Positions 35,575 to 47,559 of a DNA stretch of 64,000 nt are shown one piece after another. Every line of letters starts with the position of its first letter. The first letter of the stretch is position 1. The translations under genes and the position numbers were made by a program. Origin of the DNA: Gossypium raimondii (Eukaryota > Streptophyta > Magnoliopsida > Malvales > Malvaceae). Below the pieces are notes generated by a model. The model ran no database searches. It saw only the letters and a program-made list of their open reading frames with translations, and was not told the origin of the DNA. The DNA is taken from the NCBI RefSeq assembly GCF_025698545.1, contig NC_068567.1, positions 1-64,000 on the forward strand, in the 5' to 3' direction.

Positions 35575-36222
35575 TCAATCTGGGTGCCTCGGCCATCTTT
35601 CCTCTTGTTCGCGTCGATTGTAGACTATAACTGCTCCCTCCAGGTACTGTTCTTCTCCCCTTTTTAATGCTTCTTTCGCGAGTTCGTGGGCACAACCATT
35701 TCCTGATCTTTGAACAAACTGGAAATTGATTTCTTGAAAATGGTCTTTTTTGCTTTGAATGTCTCTAATAATTGCCCCAATAACTGATTTATCTGACGCT
35801 GTTGATTTACATTTTTGAATTACCATTCTTGAATCCCCTACAATTTCTATTGAGTTAAAACCCATTGAAATTCCTAATTTAACGGCTTGTAAACCTGCAT
35901 GTGCCTCTGACATGAACGGGGACAACATTGCGGTGTGTAGGACTGTCATCGAGGCTAAAATCTCGCCCATCAATCCCCGAGCCACCAGACCCGAAGCCGA
36001 TTTGGAAAATCTTCCGTCGAAAGCTGCGTCAAAATAAATTGCTACCCTTGTGTTCCCTTCATGTTGTCTCTGCCTTCTATCAACATCTGAGGTAAGCGTT
36101 CTTTCCTCCAGCCCATTTAACTCTGCCATGTAACTTTGAATTCGTTTCGATAAATCCCTTCCTGTCGTGGTTTTCCCCTCGTGTATTAACTGATTTCTTG
36201 AACTCCAGATTGTCCATGATGA
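35575..36222 (-). mobile_element. LINE-type RNase H (RVT_3-like) remnant
   Basis: The minus-strand frame has its first ATG at 36129 and continues open upstream to about 36222 (SSWTIWSSRNQLIHEG). It reads IYFDAAFDGRFSKSASGLVA, then SEAHAGLQAVKLG, IEIVGDSRMVIQ and GNGCAHELAKEALKRGEEQY. These are the Asp, Glu and Asp of an RNase H fold with the plant-type AHELA ending. It is the C-terminal domain commonly found at the end of plant L1-type LINE ORF2 or as a free-standing copy. The WSSRNQLIHEG lead-in is typical of the LINE linker. Reverse transcriptase and endonuclease parts are not present beyond 36222, so the element is a 5'-truncated tail. The domain itself is uninterrupted. Confidence 0.75.
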
Positions 36223-38336
36223 ATAAGATTAGCAGTCAGAACTGCATGATGAATAAATCTACTTAATTCATAGGCCGTCTACATTTGCACAAGCAGCCAA
36301 ACTTAAGAGGGGGGCTCCTGCCAAGGAGAAGGAACTTACAAATTGAGCCCACTTTCCTTTTTAAGCCATTGGTTAGTGACTTCGGTTTATATCGTATTAG
36401 TTTGCATGAATTTGATTCTTTGAACAATCTTCATGTGGTGTTTTGGGTTTAATTCAAAATTTTCCGAATCATTAATGGTTGATGTGGAAATTTGATTAGG
36501 ACAATGTGAAAAAGTTATGCTCTAATTTTCTTAACTGTCAAGATATAGGTATGTTAGGGGAAGCCTACTCTCTGTTTACTGATAAGTTTAATCTTGAGTG
36601 TTAAATGGGGTTGATATCCTTCAATCTACAGTTTATATATATTTAAGGTCAGGGAATAGCTGTTTCCAATTACTTGAACACTTAGCTGTTTTCATTTAAT
36701 CTACAGTTAATATATTTAGGGCCACTTTCCTTATACAAGTGATGTTTGATTTTCTTTGGTAAAGGAAAAATGCAGTTTGTATGGCATTGTTGTGTGTTTT
36801 CTAATAGAATCGAAAGTAAGAGACTTTGGGATCAATTAACAGCAATTTTAACTAGAAGAACATGGTCATATTTGGAGTGAAAAGTCTCGCATTTTATCTG
36901 CTGCTAAGGTGGTGCATATTAGTCTGTCCATGGATCAATGCATATTTGGTTTTCTTTTCACACTGCTAGGTGCTTGCACTCATCAGTAAGGATCGGGGTA
37001 GATTTTCTTTAAAATAGTTGAGTGGAGCTCATCGATTAACTTAGTTGGAATTGTTTGTGTGCTGGTGCTTATATGATTTGGAAATGGATTTTGATTGAAA
37101 TATTCAGTAAATATCTAAATGCATGGCATGGCTGGAATTAGGGATGCAATTTAACTGAAAAGGTTGTTTTATATCAAAAAGTAGTTATGAGTGCTTATTG
37201 TGTTGCATTAGATATTTATTGCATTTGTACAGTGAACCAATGATATTTTATTTAATTTAAATCTAATTTGATCTGGTATGCTTTGTTCATTTATAATTTC
37301 AAAGTTTCTATTTTTTTTAATATCGAATTGGCACAATGGATCTCGAATATTTAATATTTAAGTTTGTAGTTGTAACTTTCTACTGGTTTTCTTTGTTATT
37401 AGTCTGTCCCTACATTTTGAAGGCAGCAGATAATTGGGTTTCTATTTTATAAGTTTGTATAGTAATTCTCCTTAAAAACTAATGAAAGCATGATCATCTT
37501 TTGTACCTATCTTCATCTGTTTTATGCAATTTAAATTAAGGGTCTCCTTCATAATGTTGATAGTTGATTGGACAGATCACCAGTCCATCGTAGGATTTTT
37601 GTATTTAGTTGCAAGCAATCGTTCATTACCCTCATTTTTCCACTGGTTTCCATCTATTTTGATTTATTCAAAAGCTGAAGATTTCATCTGGCATTTACAT
37701 GTTTGCTAAGGACATTTTCTTGGAATGATTAGTTCTTTATCCATTTTTATTCTCATTTTCCAGGTTTTCATCTATTTGATTTCTTTAGAAGCTGATGGTG
37801 TTTGCGTTTCTCTTCTGACAATTTATTTGTTTTTAACTGTTTCTCGATGCCATGTTCAGTTGTGAGTAGTGCATGTTGTATGTTTCAGGAGTAGGCAAGT
37901 CTAACCTTCTCTTAATGTTCACCAGAACGAGTGGTTATTGTGTTGCATTAGAAGATGTTAAATATGTGTTGTTTTCTTTCACACTATATTTGCCTTTTTT
38001 GATCTCACAGTGAGAGTTTTCTTTTAAAGTTTCATATTTTTAGAAGATGATAAATTTCATAAGATTTATTTATTTATTTATATTTTGTACAAAAATTGCA
38101 ATGTTTGATAATTAGAGAACAATGATTAAGAGTTTATAATAAAAAGAACAATTATTGCAATGTTCCAAAATTTCAACGTTTTAATTAATTTCTTTTGTAA
38201 AATTACTTGAAACAAAGAGTAGTACGATTCAAATAAAAGCTCTTACTCTTGGGTTGGCCCATACTCAGTGAAGCATACCGGCAACCAGTACCCTTTCCGC
38301 TTGGTTTTGGGCGACTAGCATCTGCATAGTGTAAGA
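36223..38336. other. Intergenic DNA and upstream region of SNRNP25
   Basis: T-rich, intron-like DNA with no exon I can support. The last few hundred bases must hold the SNRNP25 promoter, but no clear element stands out. Confidence 0.35.
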
Positions 38337-39527
38337 ATGGAGTCAGGGGCGAAGGAGGAAGGGAAAGTGCTGGGATACAACAGCAAAAAGGTGAAGAAAG
38401 TGGCGATACTTTCAACACTGGCCGCACTCCTTGATGATCCAATTCTCGCCGATGTCCCTAAGAAACCCAGTTTGTCCGATGTTGATACCCTAATCAACCT
38501 TGAACTGGGGAGTGCCATGTGTATCTCTATCTTCAAATTAGATGGAACCTCCTTCGGTACACTTCATATGCTCTCTCTCTCTCTCTCTCACTCACTCACG
38601 CACACACACACACAGCTAGGCAGGCCTTCAGCCACATAGAATTTGTGTTTGAAATTAAAGTCAGTACTTATTTGGATTGGTTTTCCTTGGAATTCGAAGA
38701 TGTTGCAGTGATGAATTCAGCCACAGTGAAAGACTTGAAGCTCGCAATCAAGAAGAAAGTGATCGAGTTAGAGCAATCCAAGATGGGTCATCGACACATT
38801 TCATGGTTTATCATCTTGTTTTTGCTCTTAGACCACCCTTACATTTTTTTGGGCCAGAATCACCCTTACATTAATCGGTGGCATTTTGATGTATTAGAGA
38901 GAAAAAAGAGCAATTATATTTACTATAAAGTTCTGTTTTTGAAGATTAATTTTTTTTTCTTTTAATGTTTACTTTGTTTGTGGTTATAGGAGGCACGTTT
39001 GGGCTAATTTCTGCCTAGCACACCACAATGGGAAGCTCCTTGATGATGACGCCGCACTTCACGATTTTGGCGTTCGAAATAATTCTCAGGTGTTGTATTT
39101 GGTCCCTTCACTTTTCTGCAAATGGTTCTTTTTTATTTTGTTATGATCATTCATTGCTCATTTCCTGCTTATGATCTCACCTTGGAGCCTTAACATCCAT
39201 TGACCTTGCAAATATCAACTTAAACAAGATTCATGTGCTAACGAATTATGGGAATCCATCATCCCAAGTAGGTTTTTATAAATATTGTTAAGAGGAATCT
39301 CAACTTAAAATTGATCTAGAAATTTGGCTCTCATTTACAATTACTGGGGCTATAATGTCTAGCAGCTGGCGGCATGTAAATTATAAACATGAAGAATTCC
39401 TCCTCCTGAGATGTTATGATGTGTATTGCAGGTACATTTTTTACCTTATGTTGTCTCAAAAGGTTCTGGGAGACATTCTAAGAGGAGAAAACACCGTTTC
39501 TTCCATGGCCTGAGCAAGCTTTCATGA
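38337..39527 (+). CDS. SNRNP25: U11/U12 small nuclear ribonucleoprotein 25 kDa protein
   Basis: Four exons with GT-AG borders: 38337-38556, 38700-38805, 38990-39089 and 39432-39527, giving 173 residues. The joins restore the family sequence: KVLGYNSKKVKKVAIL, DDPILADVPKKPSLSDVDTL, NLELGSAM, then DVAVMNSATVKDLKLAIKKK, MGHRHISWRHVWANFCL, NGKLLDDDAALHDFGVRNNS, QVHFLPYVVSK and KRRKHRFFHGLSK. The protein belongs to the U11/U12 di-snRNP of the minor spliceosome and has a ubiquitin-like fold in its C-terminal part. Length and end agree with the plant family as I recall it. No break is seen, so I take it as functional. Cys replaces a usual Arg in AMCISI. It stands alone between noncoding flanks. Confidence 0.92.
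38571..38613. repeat. Compound (CT)n/(CA)n microsatellite in SNRNP25 intron 1
   Basis: CT dinucleotides, then CACT units, then (CA)7 or so, starting 14 bases after the intron-1 donor. Confidence 0.9.
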
Positions 39528-41144
39528 TGACATGCAATCATTCGGGCATCCCTGTTTTCTGATCCAACTCATTCCACAAATTCACAATGTTCCATAGCAA
39601 AGTAAATGTGGTACAAGTACATTGATTTCTAGTTGACATTTTAAATAAATTTTAAAGCTCTTGTAATACTAAAATTTTAATAAATTAGCTTTATCATATC
39701 TCGTATTCTCAAAAACCAAATAAATTGATCATGTCATCATCTCCAAGACTCCACAATTTTAGTTGAAAAGTTAAATTTCGAGAGAGAGAGAATCGGGAAG
39801 AAATGGGGGAACTACGGAATGAAATGATGGGGAACGAAGGGGATGTCAAAACCAAATAAATTGATCATGTCGTCATCTCCAAGACTGACTCGTGAACAAC
39901 AATTATTTTGTTAGGGTTAGGGATTTAGAAATTAGCTGTTAGAAACTGGGGCAGTGATTTAAAGAGGAAAAGAAAACTAAGGGTAGATAATTAGGCATTT
40001 GATTCGGTGCCGGGTCGGGCACGACCCATAAATTTTTTATTATATTTATCCAATTATAGAAAATTGAAATTTGTTTTAAATTTTAAATAAATTTTTATAT
40101 TATTAAAAAAAATTCAATATTTTTAAATCTTACGTTAAATAGCGCTAAAATTTATGTTCTCCTTGTTTTTAAACCGATTGTCATGCATTATCCCTTAACT
40201 TTATTATTAACTTTAAAAATTAAATAATCATATTTTCTCTTCTAACTAAATCAATTCTTAAGCAAAATACAATACTAAATTCTCTCAACCTCAAATCTCC
40301 TAGCCGTATCTTTGTTCTACCGACGCCAGTGATTTTCCGGCTTACTGCTCCCTTCCGAAATGATCCTCTCCTTCCCCTCTTTCCTTTGATCAGACTAGAT
40401 TTCCAAGGAACTCCCCCAAACCCATTGCATTTCTAACCAGAAAGCTAGGATTCAACATCTTCTTCCACCATAAGGGGATTGTCAAAGAAGACACCTTTCC
40501 AACAAAGTCTTTGTCAATCGACAGTGGGTGAGACATCATTTTTTCTTTTAGTTGCTTCCCTTCGTTTTTTTTTTTAGTTGTTTCAAGTTCGTTTGGTTTC
40601 TAATATGAGATTATTCTGGTTTTGGGTTATTGATTTTTTTATTCTGGCTCTGTTGGATGTTGTGGGATTTGAGTGAGGGAGCGGTTGGCTTGGTGCTACT
40701 TTTGATTGAAAGTTGTTGAATTAAATTGGGGGTTTATTATTCAATTCATAATCTTTTCATTTTTTAAAGCTTTTTCCAAAAACAAACCTTGGTGCTTCTC
40801 TCGGGATTATTATGGTTTTGGGTTGTTGATTTTATATTTTGATTGATATGTAGTATTTGGGTGAAGGTGGGTTTGGTTTGGTGTTGGTTTTGATCGAAAG
40901 GCGATGAATTGAATGTAAGTTTTCATAATCTGTTCAACTTCAATTCCTTTTCCAAAAATCAAAATCTCCTCCTGCAAGTCCAGTACCTGTTTGCCTTACA
41001 TAGTTTCCTTCATTTCAGCTCTCAAGCCCACAGCTGCATACTTTAAAATGCCTGTCGTCAGTGAGAAATTCCCGTTAGGTATTGGAGCATCTCCTTTTTT
41101 ATGCACAAGGTTCATCCTCCAAACGAACGATAATACTAAGAAAA
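39528..41144. other. Intergenic DNA, possible 5' exon of the PPR fragment
   Basis: Mostly AT-rich. A short phrase, CCAAATAAATTGATCATGTC, is repeated at about 39715 and 39851. At about 40385-40528 a plus-strand open stretch reads TRFPRNSPKPIAFLTRKLGF and ends near a splice-donor context. It resembles a transit-peptide or 5'-UTR exon, but the frame does not join an ATG cleanly. Confidence 0.35.
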
Positions 41145-41450
41145 TGGATTGCATATTCTCATCCATCACCACATATCCTTTCATAACTTTGAGAGGAAAA
41201 CTACAACAGAGCATTTGTGTTACTAACCTGGCGCATCCCAACACAAGAATTTGCTATAGCAAGCAACCCAAGAACTGAAACCGACATGTCCACTGACACT
41301 GAACAAATAAAGTCAATTTACGGTCACAATAGTGATTCACCTGAAGAAGAAGACGACAAAGAAGATCATGTGAATATTGATCTTGCTTGGGAATCAGATG
41401 AGGTTGAAGCCATATCTTCACTTTTTCAGGGAAGAATTCCTCAAAATTTG
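41145..41450 (+). pseudogene. EMB975: EMB975-like PPR protein, N-terminal fragment
   Basis: ATG at 41145 gives MDCIFSSITTYPFITLRGKL and continues to ICYSKQPKN. After a frameshift near 41270 the neighbouring frame continues TETDMSTDTEQIKSIYG, HNSDSPEEEDDKED and ESDEVEAISSLFQGRIPQ. From memory this is the plastid-targeted N-terminus of the PPR protein At2g01860 (EMB975). Intact members go on for several hundred residues of PPR motifs; here similarity ends abruptly at about 41450. From about 41515 the sequence is AAGCATATATCTGAAACTAA, a word of the subtelomeric leader-intron family. The fragment is therefore truncated next to the same repeat found beside captured genes in the first 25 kb. This one is on the plus strand. 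Confidence 0.75.
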
Positions 41451-41514
41451 TATGGTGATATTCTATGCTATCCAAAATTTATTACATAATGCATCCCCAG
41501 TTAGAATAAGTTTT

Positions 41515-42530
41515 CAGAAGCATATATCTGAAACTAAAACAGGAATGAACAGGGCGACGGCAGGATTAACAATAAATAGCCATGGACGGATGGAAAGACA
41601 GGAGACCAGAGACCGAAAGAAAAATAAACAAAATTCAAACAAAGAAGAAAAAGAGGTAATGCTTTCTTCAATATCAGAGGACGATCATAAAATAAACAGC
41701 TGAGGATTTTGATTCATCACAGCTAGAAAAACTTGAGTTACTAACAAAACTTTAGGAGCGAAGAAACTGAAAAACAAAAATAAAAGAACCAAGATGTTAT
41801 CGAGGAATATCGGGAAACAAACAAATTGGGAAAATCGAGAAGGATCGGAGGAAGATAAAACGAGGAACCTTGATGATTCTTCGAGGTAGATTACTGTTGT
41901 CAATTGGCAAGCTTCAAATGATGAATCAAAAAGGGAAATCAACAAAAATGTAATCAGGGTTTTGAGAATTGGGAGATAGAGAGAAAAAATCCGAGAACTA
42001 AGAAAAACACTCTTTCCCTTAACTTGCTTTAAATATATATTAGTTTTTGGTCAAATCCTACATGAGGTCCTTATACTATACGTTTCTTTTTAGTAATAAT
42101 GACAGCCCTCTAACTTGACAAAAACATTTAAATTTACATTTATTTTTAAATTATTTTAAATAAATAAAAATGAATTTTTTTTACTTTGCTAGTGTGGCAT
42201 ACATATGAATTGTCACATAGGCGGTATGTTAGCATTTAGATAATTTTAAAATTTAAAAAATATAAAATTATTTTAAAATTAAAATTATTAAAATTATAAA
42301 ATGTTGGCATATTATTAAAGTGGCAATCAATGTGTATGATATATCACCAAAGTTAACAAATTTTAATTTTTCATTTATTTTGGGGTGATTTGACAAAAAA
42401 TGTGAGTTCAAAAGTTAAAAGATGTAAAAAAATTAAATTGATGGCTAAAATGACTTTTTTGTAAGTTTAGATGGCAAAAAAGTTATTATGCCTTCTTGTT
42501 ATGAGTTTTCTGATGACACAATGATAAATT
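41515..42530. repeat. Leader-family scrap plus 0.9-kb duplicate, copy 2
   Basis: 41515-41560 matches leader-intron words seen at about 12150, 19020 and 24735. 41620-42530 is the partner of 20745-21640, with similar small indels throughout and one difference in the AT-rich part near 42180-42240. Confidence 0.8.
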
Positions 42531-43909
42531 TAGCTATTGATGTTTACATTTTCTATCAATTTAGCTTTTATTCTTTTTTTGGGTTAAATTTAGCTTTCAA
42601 TAAAATGAGTTTGAATTTAACCTTCAATTTTCAAAAATAATTTAATTGTTTTTAATAAAAATATTAACTAAAATATTACATTCTAAAACATGGCAACACT
42701 ATTGTAATCCACATGCATTTTTTAAAATTTTAAGATCTTTTTATTTTTTATATTATATATGTTTTATTTTTAATATCTTTATAATTTTTAATTTTTCGAC
42801 GTTGTATATAAGACAAATAACGTCATGTCGGATGAAGTATATGTGGACTACTACATGAGTTGCTATACCAACATCATTAAATAATTAATATTTTAGTCGG
42901 CATTTCTATTAAAAGAAGTGATATGACTCTTTTAAAAATTGAGGACTAAATTTAGCTCAAAACAAAAATAATCATCAAATTAAAAATATAAATGTTGAGG
43001 GATAAATTTATCATTAGTATTTTTTATTAGAATTTGATGTTTTAAATCTTTTATGTTTTAAATGGCATAAATTTTTGTTTTCGAGAGAAAAGACACAAAA
43101 TTAAATTTAATCTTTAACTTATTCTCTTTTTGTCAATTTGACTATTATTCATTTTAGTTAAATTTGACATTAGTACTTTAAAAAGAATAGAATTTAATCA
43201 TCAAATTTTTGAATTATTTAATACAATTTAAAATATTAAATTATTAGTCATGGCAATATGCATGAGAGTCCAAATGTGCTTTATATTATTATTTTGTATT
43301 TTTATGAACTTTTTATAAATTCTTTTATATTTTGAATTTTATCTTTTATACATTTTAAATTATTTATTGACTTTACAAGACAATAATTCCATGTTAATAT
43401 AAGTACATATGATGTCACATCAACATTAAAAATTAATATTTTAGTTTATAATTTTCTTTAAAAATTATTTGACTTTTTTAAAATACTAATGATCAAATTT
43501 AACTAAAGAAAAAAAAAGAAGAGCTAATTGGACAAACAATACAATGGATAAATTTCACATCATGCTTTCTTAAAATGTGTAATTAAATTTATCAAGCATA
43601 TCAATATTAAAACCAATTATCACAACTCAATCATATAACCAACCAAATCATCCTAAGTACATGTCAAAGTTAAAACTAAGCGAAAATGCCTTGAAAAGCA
43701 TTAATAAAATATTAAATCCCAAAATCTTTATTCACCATGTTCACAATTAGAAAAATATAACATTTTGAATCCATAGGCAAGAAGAAATAATATCAAAGTC
43801 TCGCACGTTTTGGAAAACACAATTCTAGGTCCCTAATTGATATTTATACTAGACTCATGAACTCGATTTAAACTTAGAACCGACTAAACTTATAGTTCTG
43901 ACACTAAAT
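42531..43909. other. AT-rich intergenic DNA
   Basis: Very AT-rich. Contains repeated phrases of the type AAATTTAGCTTT and CTCAATTTTCAAA, but no bounded element or gene. Confidence 0.35.
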
Positions 43910-43974
43910 TGTAACACCTCAAAATCTGACTTCAGATTCAATCGGGTTTTGGGTTTGGATTTTGAGATGTAACA
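43910..43974. repeat. Short inverted repeat (hairpin) with TGTAACAC ends
   Basis: TGTAACACCTCAAAATC at 43910-43926 pairs with GATTTTGAGATGTAACA at 43958-43974 (15 of 17 positions), with a loop of about 31 bases. The ends resemble LTR termini of this genome, so it may be an LTR scrap. Confidence 0.6.
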
Positions 43975-45206
43975 CTATATTTTAAGGTCATCTTAGTTGT
44001 GAACCTTAGATTCATTGCAATCCCAATAAGTATAGATAAGCTCCATTACTAAAATAATTATTTTATTTATTTGTTTTATTCTTATCATTAATATTTATTT
44101 TTAATTAATTTTTATATTTATCCTAGCTTAAATATTTTATCGGGTTGATATTCTTATTTATTATTTTGAAAATTGTAAATACTTTTTAACGAATCATATG
44201 CTGCTTACGAGTAGTGGTAAAAGTGATAACAAATTTTAAGCTTTAAATATATATTATTACATTTTATCATTATTTTTAGATCCACCTTTTACAGGCCTGT
44301 AATTACAATTTATTAAAATGTTCATTGGCTCATCAAGCTTTAAGTAGATAAACATTTTAAAATGTTGTAAGAACTTGACCAATAAATCCAATTTACTAAA
44401 ATGATTACTTTTAATCGTTATGCACGCTTTGATCACAAATCTTTGTGCGCAAGCCAAGAGGCATCAGTAGATATGTTTTATGATGCAAGTAATAACCATA
44501 TGACATTAAAATTATATCTATACATTTTCAATCACTCCGATATTTTTCAAATGCATAGAACCCAAAAATCAAGAAAGTATCACCCATTTATTACTGAGCA
44601 AACCCAAAAAAAAAACACCGCACCACAAGTCTCAGTTTTAACGATAACATACATTATATGATTAATATCTCTCTCTATATAAACCCCTGCATTCTAGGGT
44701 TTAAGATATTAGCATCTTAATATCTTCTTGTATCTGTAGACACAAGAAAAGGAATACTGAATCACATTATCCTTTGAACGTGCTAGGGGTACATAAGTGT
44801 TGACTGCAGAACCATTTCAATTCGGGCATTACAAAATAATGGAGGAAAAAGAAAAGGAAACTACTAGACGTCAAAAATAACAGAAAAATGGGTGGGGAGA
44901 CATCTAAAGTAAAAAGGTTTCTTCAAGCTTGATTACCATAAAAGATTATCTGTCAAAGAGAACCAGATACATGATAGTCGGAACAATGATATGCATGCTA
45001 CAATGCGTTGTGCAACATTATCCCTTGTCAAAAAGAAGAAAAAATAGTTGTAACTTGTAAGTGAAAAATAACTATACAATGTTACTCTGTTATCTCGGAA
45101 GTCAGATAGACATCTGCAAAAAGCAAAAGCTTTAACTAGAGGCATGCTGTTAGGGTTGAAACAAATAGAGCAAATTAGATCCCCTGCCATGTCATTAAGT
45201 GTAGTT
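43975..45206. other. Intergenic DNA and 3' flank of the 45.2-kb gene
   Basis: AT-rich. A minus-strand open stretch at 44933-45301 overlaps the end of the 45.2-kb gene in another frame and is a shadow. The 3'-UTR of that gene probably lies within the right few hundred bases. Confidence 0.35.
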
Positions 45207-45932
45207 TTAGAATTCAAGCTTTCTGCAGAACCCCAAATCAATGACCCTTGATCTCCCAGTGAGTTTAATAGGAGCACCAGGGCAAGTATCAGAAACCCCA
45301 TTTAGGCAAGGAACTGAAGGGGGTGTCTTACTACCATCAGAATCACATTCTATATTTGAAAATCCAGTAAGAAAACCCTCAGCTTGGTTTGAAACGATAA
45401 CTTCCAAGAGATTTTCATAAACAGACTCAAACATTTCTTCATCAGAAATAGAATCTGCAGCAGTTCTATGGTTTACAGAACCCACAGTTCCAACAGGGAT
45501 GTCAAAACTTAGGCGGCGTGCAACAGTTATCCTCATTTCATCAACATATTTCCTGTAGGAAGGAGCAAACACCATGCATTCTGGGCCAGGAGCAAATGGG
45601 TCGAAAATACCATCCTTTGGGGTTCTAGGACTACTATGGTTGACAGAAACCATTGAGTCTTGGTTTATGGTGGTATCAGGATCAAAGTGAGGATGATTTT
45701 GTGCTTTCTTCAGTTCGGTGGGTGGAGAATTAAATTTATAGGGGAACTCTCCAATTCCTCTGTTCGCATCAGGGGTGATAGGCCCTAGAGAAGATTCCTT
45801 ATTACCTTTTCTAGTAGTTGCCGAAGGATCAATAATTACCCTATTAGTTTCGTCTGTGCAAACTTTATCTGAATTTTTAATTAACTTGGGAGAATTGTCT
45901 TTGCATTTGCTGGCACAATTTCCAGAATCCAT
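45207..45932 (-). CDS. Uncharacterised conserved-looking plant protein, 241 residues
   Basis: Start chosen at 45932 (MDSGNCASKCKDNSPKL). The 30 codons upstream in frame are mostly intron: a CGTTGCAG acceptor ends near 45963, and a 5'-UTR exon around 46436-46540 with a GTAAGC donor lies further right. The protein is polar and acidic with no membrane segment. A central segment reads GIFDPFAPGPECMVFAPSYR, KYVDEMRITVARRLSF and ISDEEMFESVYENLLEVI. The C-terminus has KTPPSVPCLNGVSDTCPGAP and ends IDLGFCRKLEF. I do not recognise the family for certain. The TPP..CPGAP stretch is loosely like the C-terminal motif of SIAMESE-related CDK inhibitors, but that is weak. The frame is uninterrupted and codon use is normal, so it is probably functional. 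Confidence 0.75.
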   Translation of the reverse strand: MDSGNCASKCKDNSPKLIKNSDKVCTDETNRVIIDPSATTRKGNKESSLGPITPDANRGIGEFPYKFNSPPTELKKAQNHPHFDPDTTINQDSMVSVNHSSPRTPKDGIFDPFAPGPECMVFAPSYRKYVDEMRITVARRLSFDIPVGTVGSVNHRTAADSISDEEMFESVYENLLEVIVSNQAEGFLTGFSNIECDSDGSKTPPSVPCLNGVSDTCPGAPIKLTGRSRVIDLGFCRKLEF

Positions 45933-46435
45933 TGACCCAATTATAAAACAAACCCTAGGCAGCTGCAACGAACGGAATAGTAATATTATTATTGAAAAAA
46001 AAAGGCCAAGAGGAGAGGTCATGTTGGCTAATCTTTAAGACGGCAGATGAATAAGAAATTCTAACCCTATTCCCAACCCTAAAGCACCGTTTCAAAACTA
46101 AGCTTTTGTGTTTTAAACTACATCCTGTATTCGTTTTTAGATGTAAAAACTCTAGATTCAAAAGTAACACTAAGGCAAAAGGAAAACAGAGGATCAAATA
46201 TGCAAAGATGAGCACAAGTCAGAATCCTTCTTTCATTTGAATTAGGAAATGCAAAACGAGGAATTTTGTACTCAATCCAGAAAGCAGAAAAACCTAATAA
46301 TCTTAAGAGTAACAGAAAAGTAAAATAATGAAAATACGAGAGAGCTATTTCATTTTAAGTCACAGAAACCCTAGAAAAAAAAAACGTCTAACAAAATCAA
46401 CGATTGTTAAAGACGAATAAAAAGAAAATGCTTAC

Positions 46436-46540
46436 TTGAGAAACCAAGCCGAATGCTGAAGGCGAACAGAAACAGTAGCAGCAGCCGCCGCGCAGCGAAG
46501 AAGGGAAATAAAAGTGGTAGCACTATCCTCGAAACCACAA
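46436..46540 (-). promoter_or_regulatory. 5'-UTR exon of the 45.2-kb gene
   Basis: GC-richer stretch (AGCAGCAGCCGCCGCGCAGC on the plus strand), followed on the minus strand by a CTCAA|GTAAGC donor. An acceptor near 45963 lies about 30 bases before the start codon, giving a 5'-UTR intron of about 470 bp. The right limit is a guess. Confidence 0.5.
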
Positions 46541-47559
46541 AACTAAATCCTATGCCATATATTCAATCCAGACGCTAGGTATATTGAGACCCTGGGTGAA
46601 AATTCTAAATAACTATAGTTCGTTCAAAAAAAAAACAAAACCCTATAAGGAAGGCCCCCTTTTGTTCATACTGTGTGACCCTTTTAGGGTAATTTTGGTT
46701 ATTCAACTTCATTCTAATGTTTAAATTGTTTCCTAAGGTTTTTGTGGCTTTAATGTTTAATTTAATACATAAATTTTATTTTAGTTTAATTAGGTACCTA
46801 AATTTGTTTCTTGGTTTAAATTGGTATTTAATTTTTTTGTCTAAATTAGGACTTGGGATAAATGATTTATTTGAACCAATTTAAACTATGAAACCAAATT
46901 CAAGTTTGGACCAATAAAATTTAAGTATCGAATTGAATATTGAGGCCAAGTTTAGGTACTTAACTGGACCAAAAAAACTTTAGATACCAATTTGAACATT
47001 AAAGTCAAGTTCATGTACCAAAAGTATATATTTACCATTTTCTATAAAATGTTAAATTTCATTTTAGTCCTTTTATTGAGAGAATTTTAGAAAGATATTT
47101 GAGATTTAGAATAACAAAATACCCCTAAAGTTTTTTCACTAGTTGTGAAGGGCTCCAAATTAAGCCTTTGTGAAGGGCTCCAAATAATGCCTTTGAAAAT
47201 AGGAGTTACAAAACTATGTAATTAATACGAGTAATAAAATTAAATTTCAGTTATAATTGCATTAATGATTAAGAAGAGATCGTGAAAGGTTTTGTTGGTA
47301 ATAGTGAATAGTGAAAAAATATTCACCATATTTCTAAAAGGAGAGAAAAAACTCAATGTTACAATAAAATATTAGAGGAAAACCTCTTAACTATCTACAT
47401 GTCTGATCCAATAAGTTAAATTGTCTGGACCATTCCAGGAGTGAAGATAACCCAAAAATCTTGTTATATCCTAGGGTTACTTCTATCTCTACTATTTTGG
47501 TAAAGCGGTAATATGTGAAACATCTTTTGTAAAATATATATTGAAAAGCAAGACGATAG
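46541..47559. other. Intergenic DNA with a fold-back segment
   Basis: At about 46735-47040 words such as ATTAGGTACCTAAATTTG and TGGTTTAAATTGGTATTTAA recur in inverted form (CCAAGTTTAGGTACTTAACT, GATACCAATTTGAACATTAA) around a centre near 46890. This is an imperfect fold-back of about 300 bp, perhaps a decayed MITE. Another phrase, GTGAAGGGCTCCAAAT, is repeated at about 47145 and 47168. No gene. Confidence 0.45.

Noticed and set aside
43910-43974. Rho-independent-type terminator or riboswitch hairpin
   Set aside because: This is plant nuclear DNA; the hairpin's TGTAACAC ends fit an LTR scrap better.
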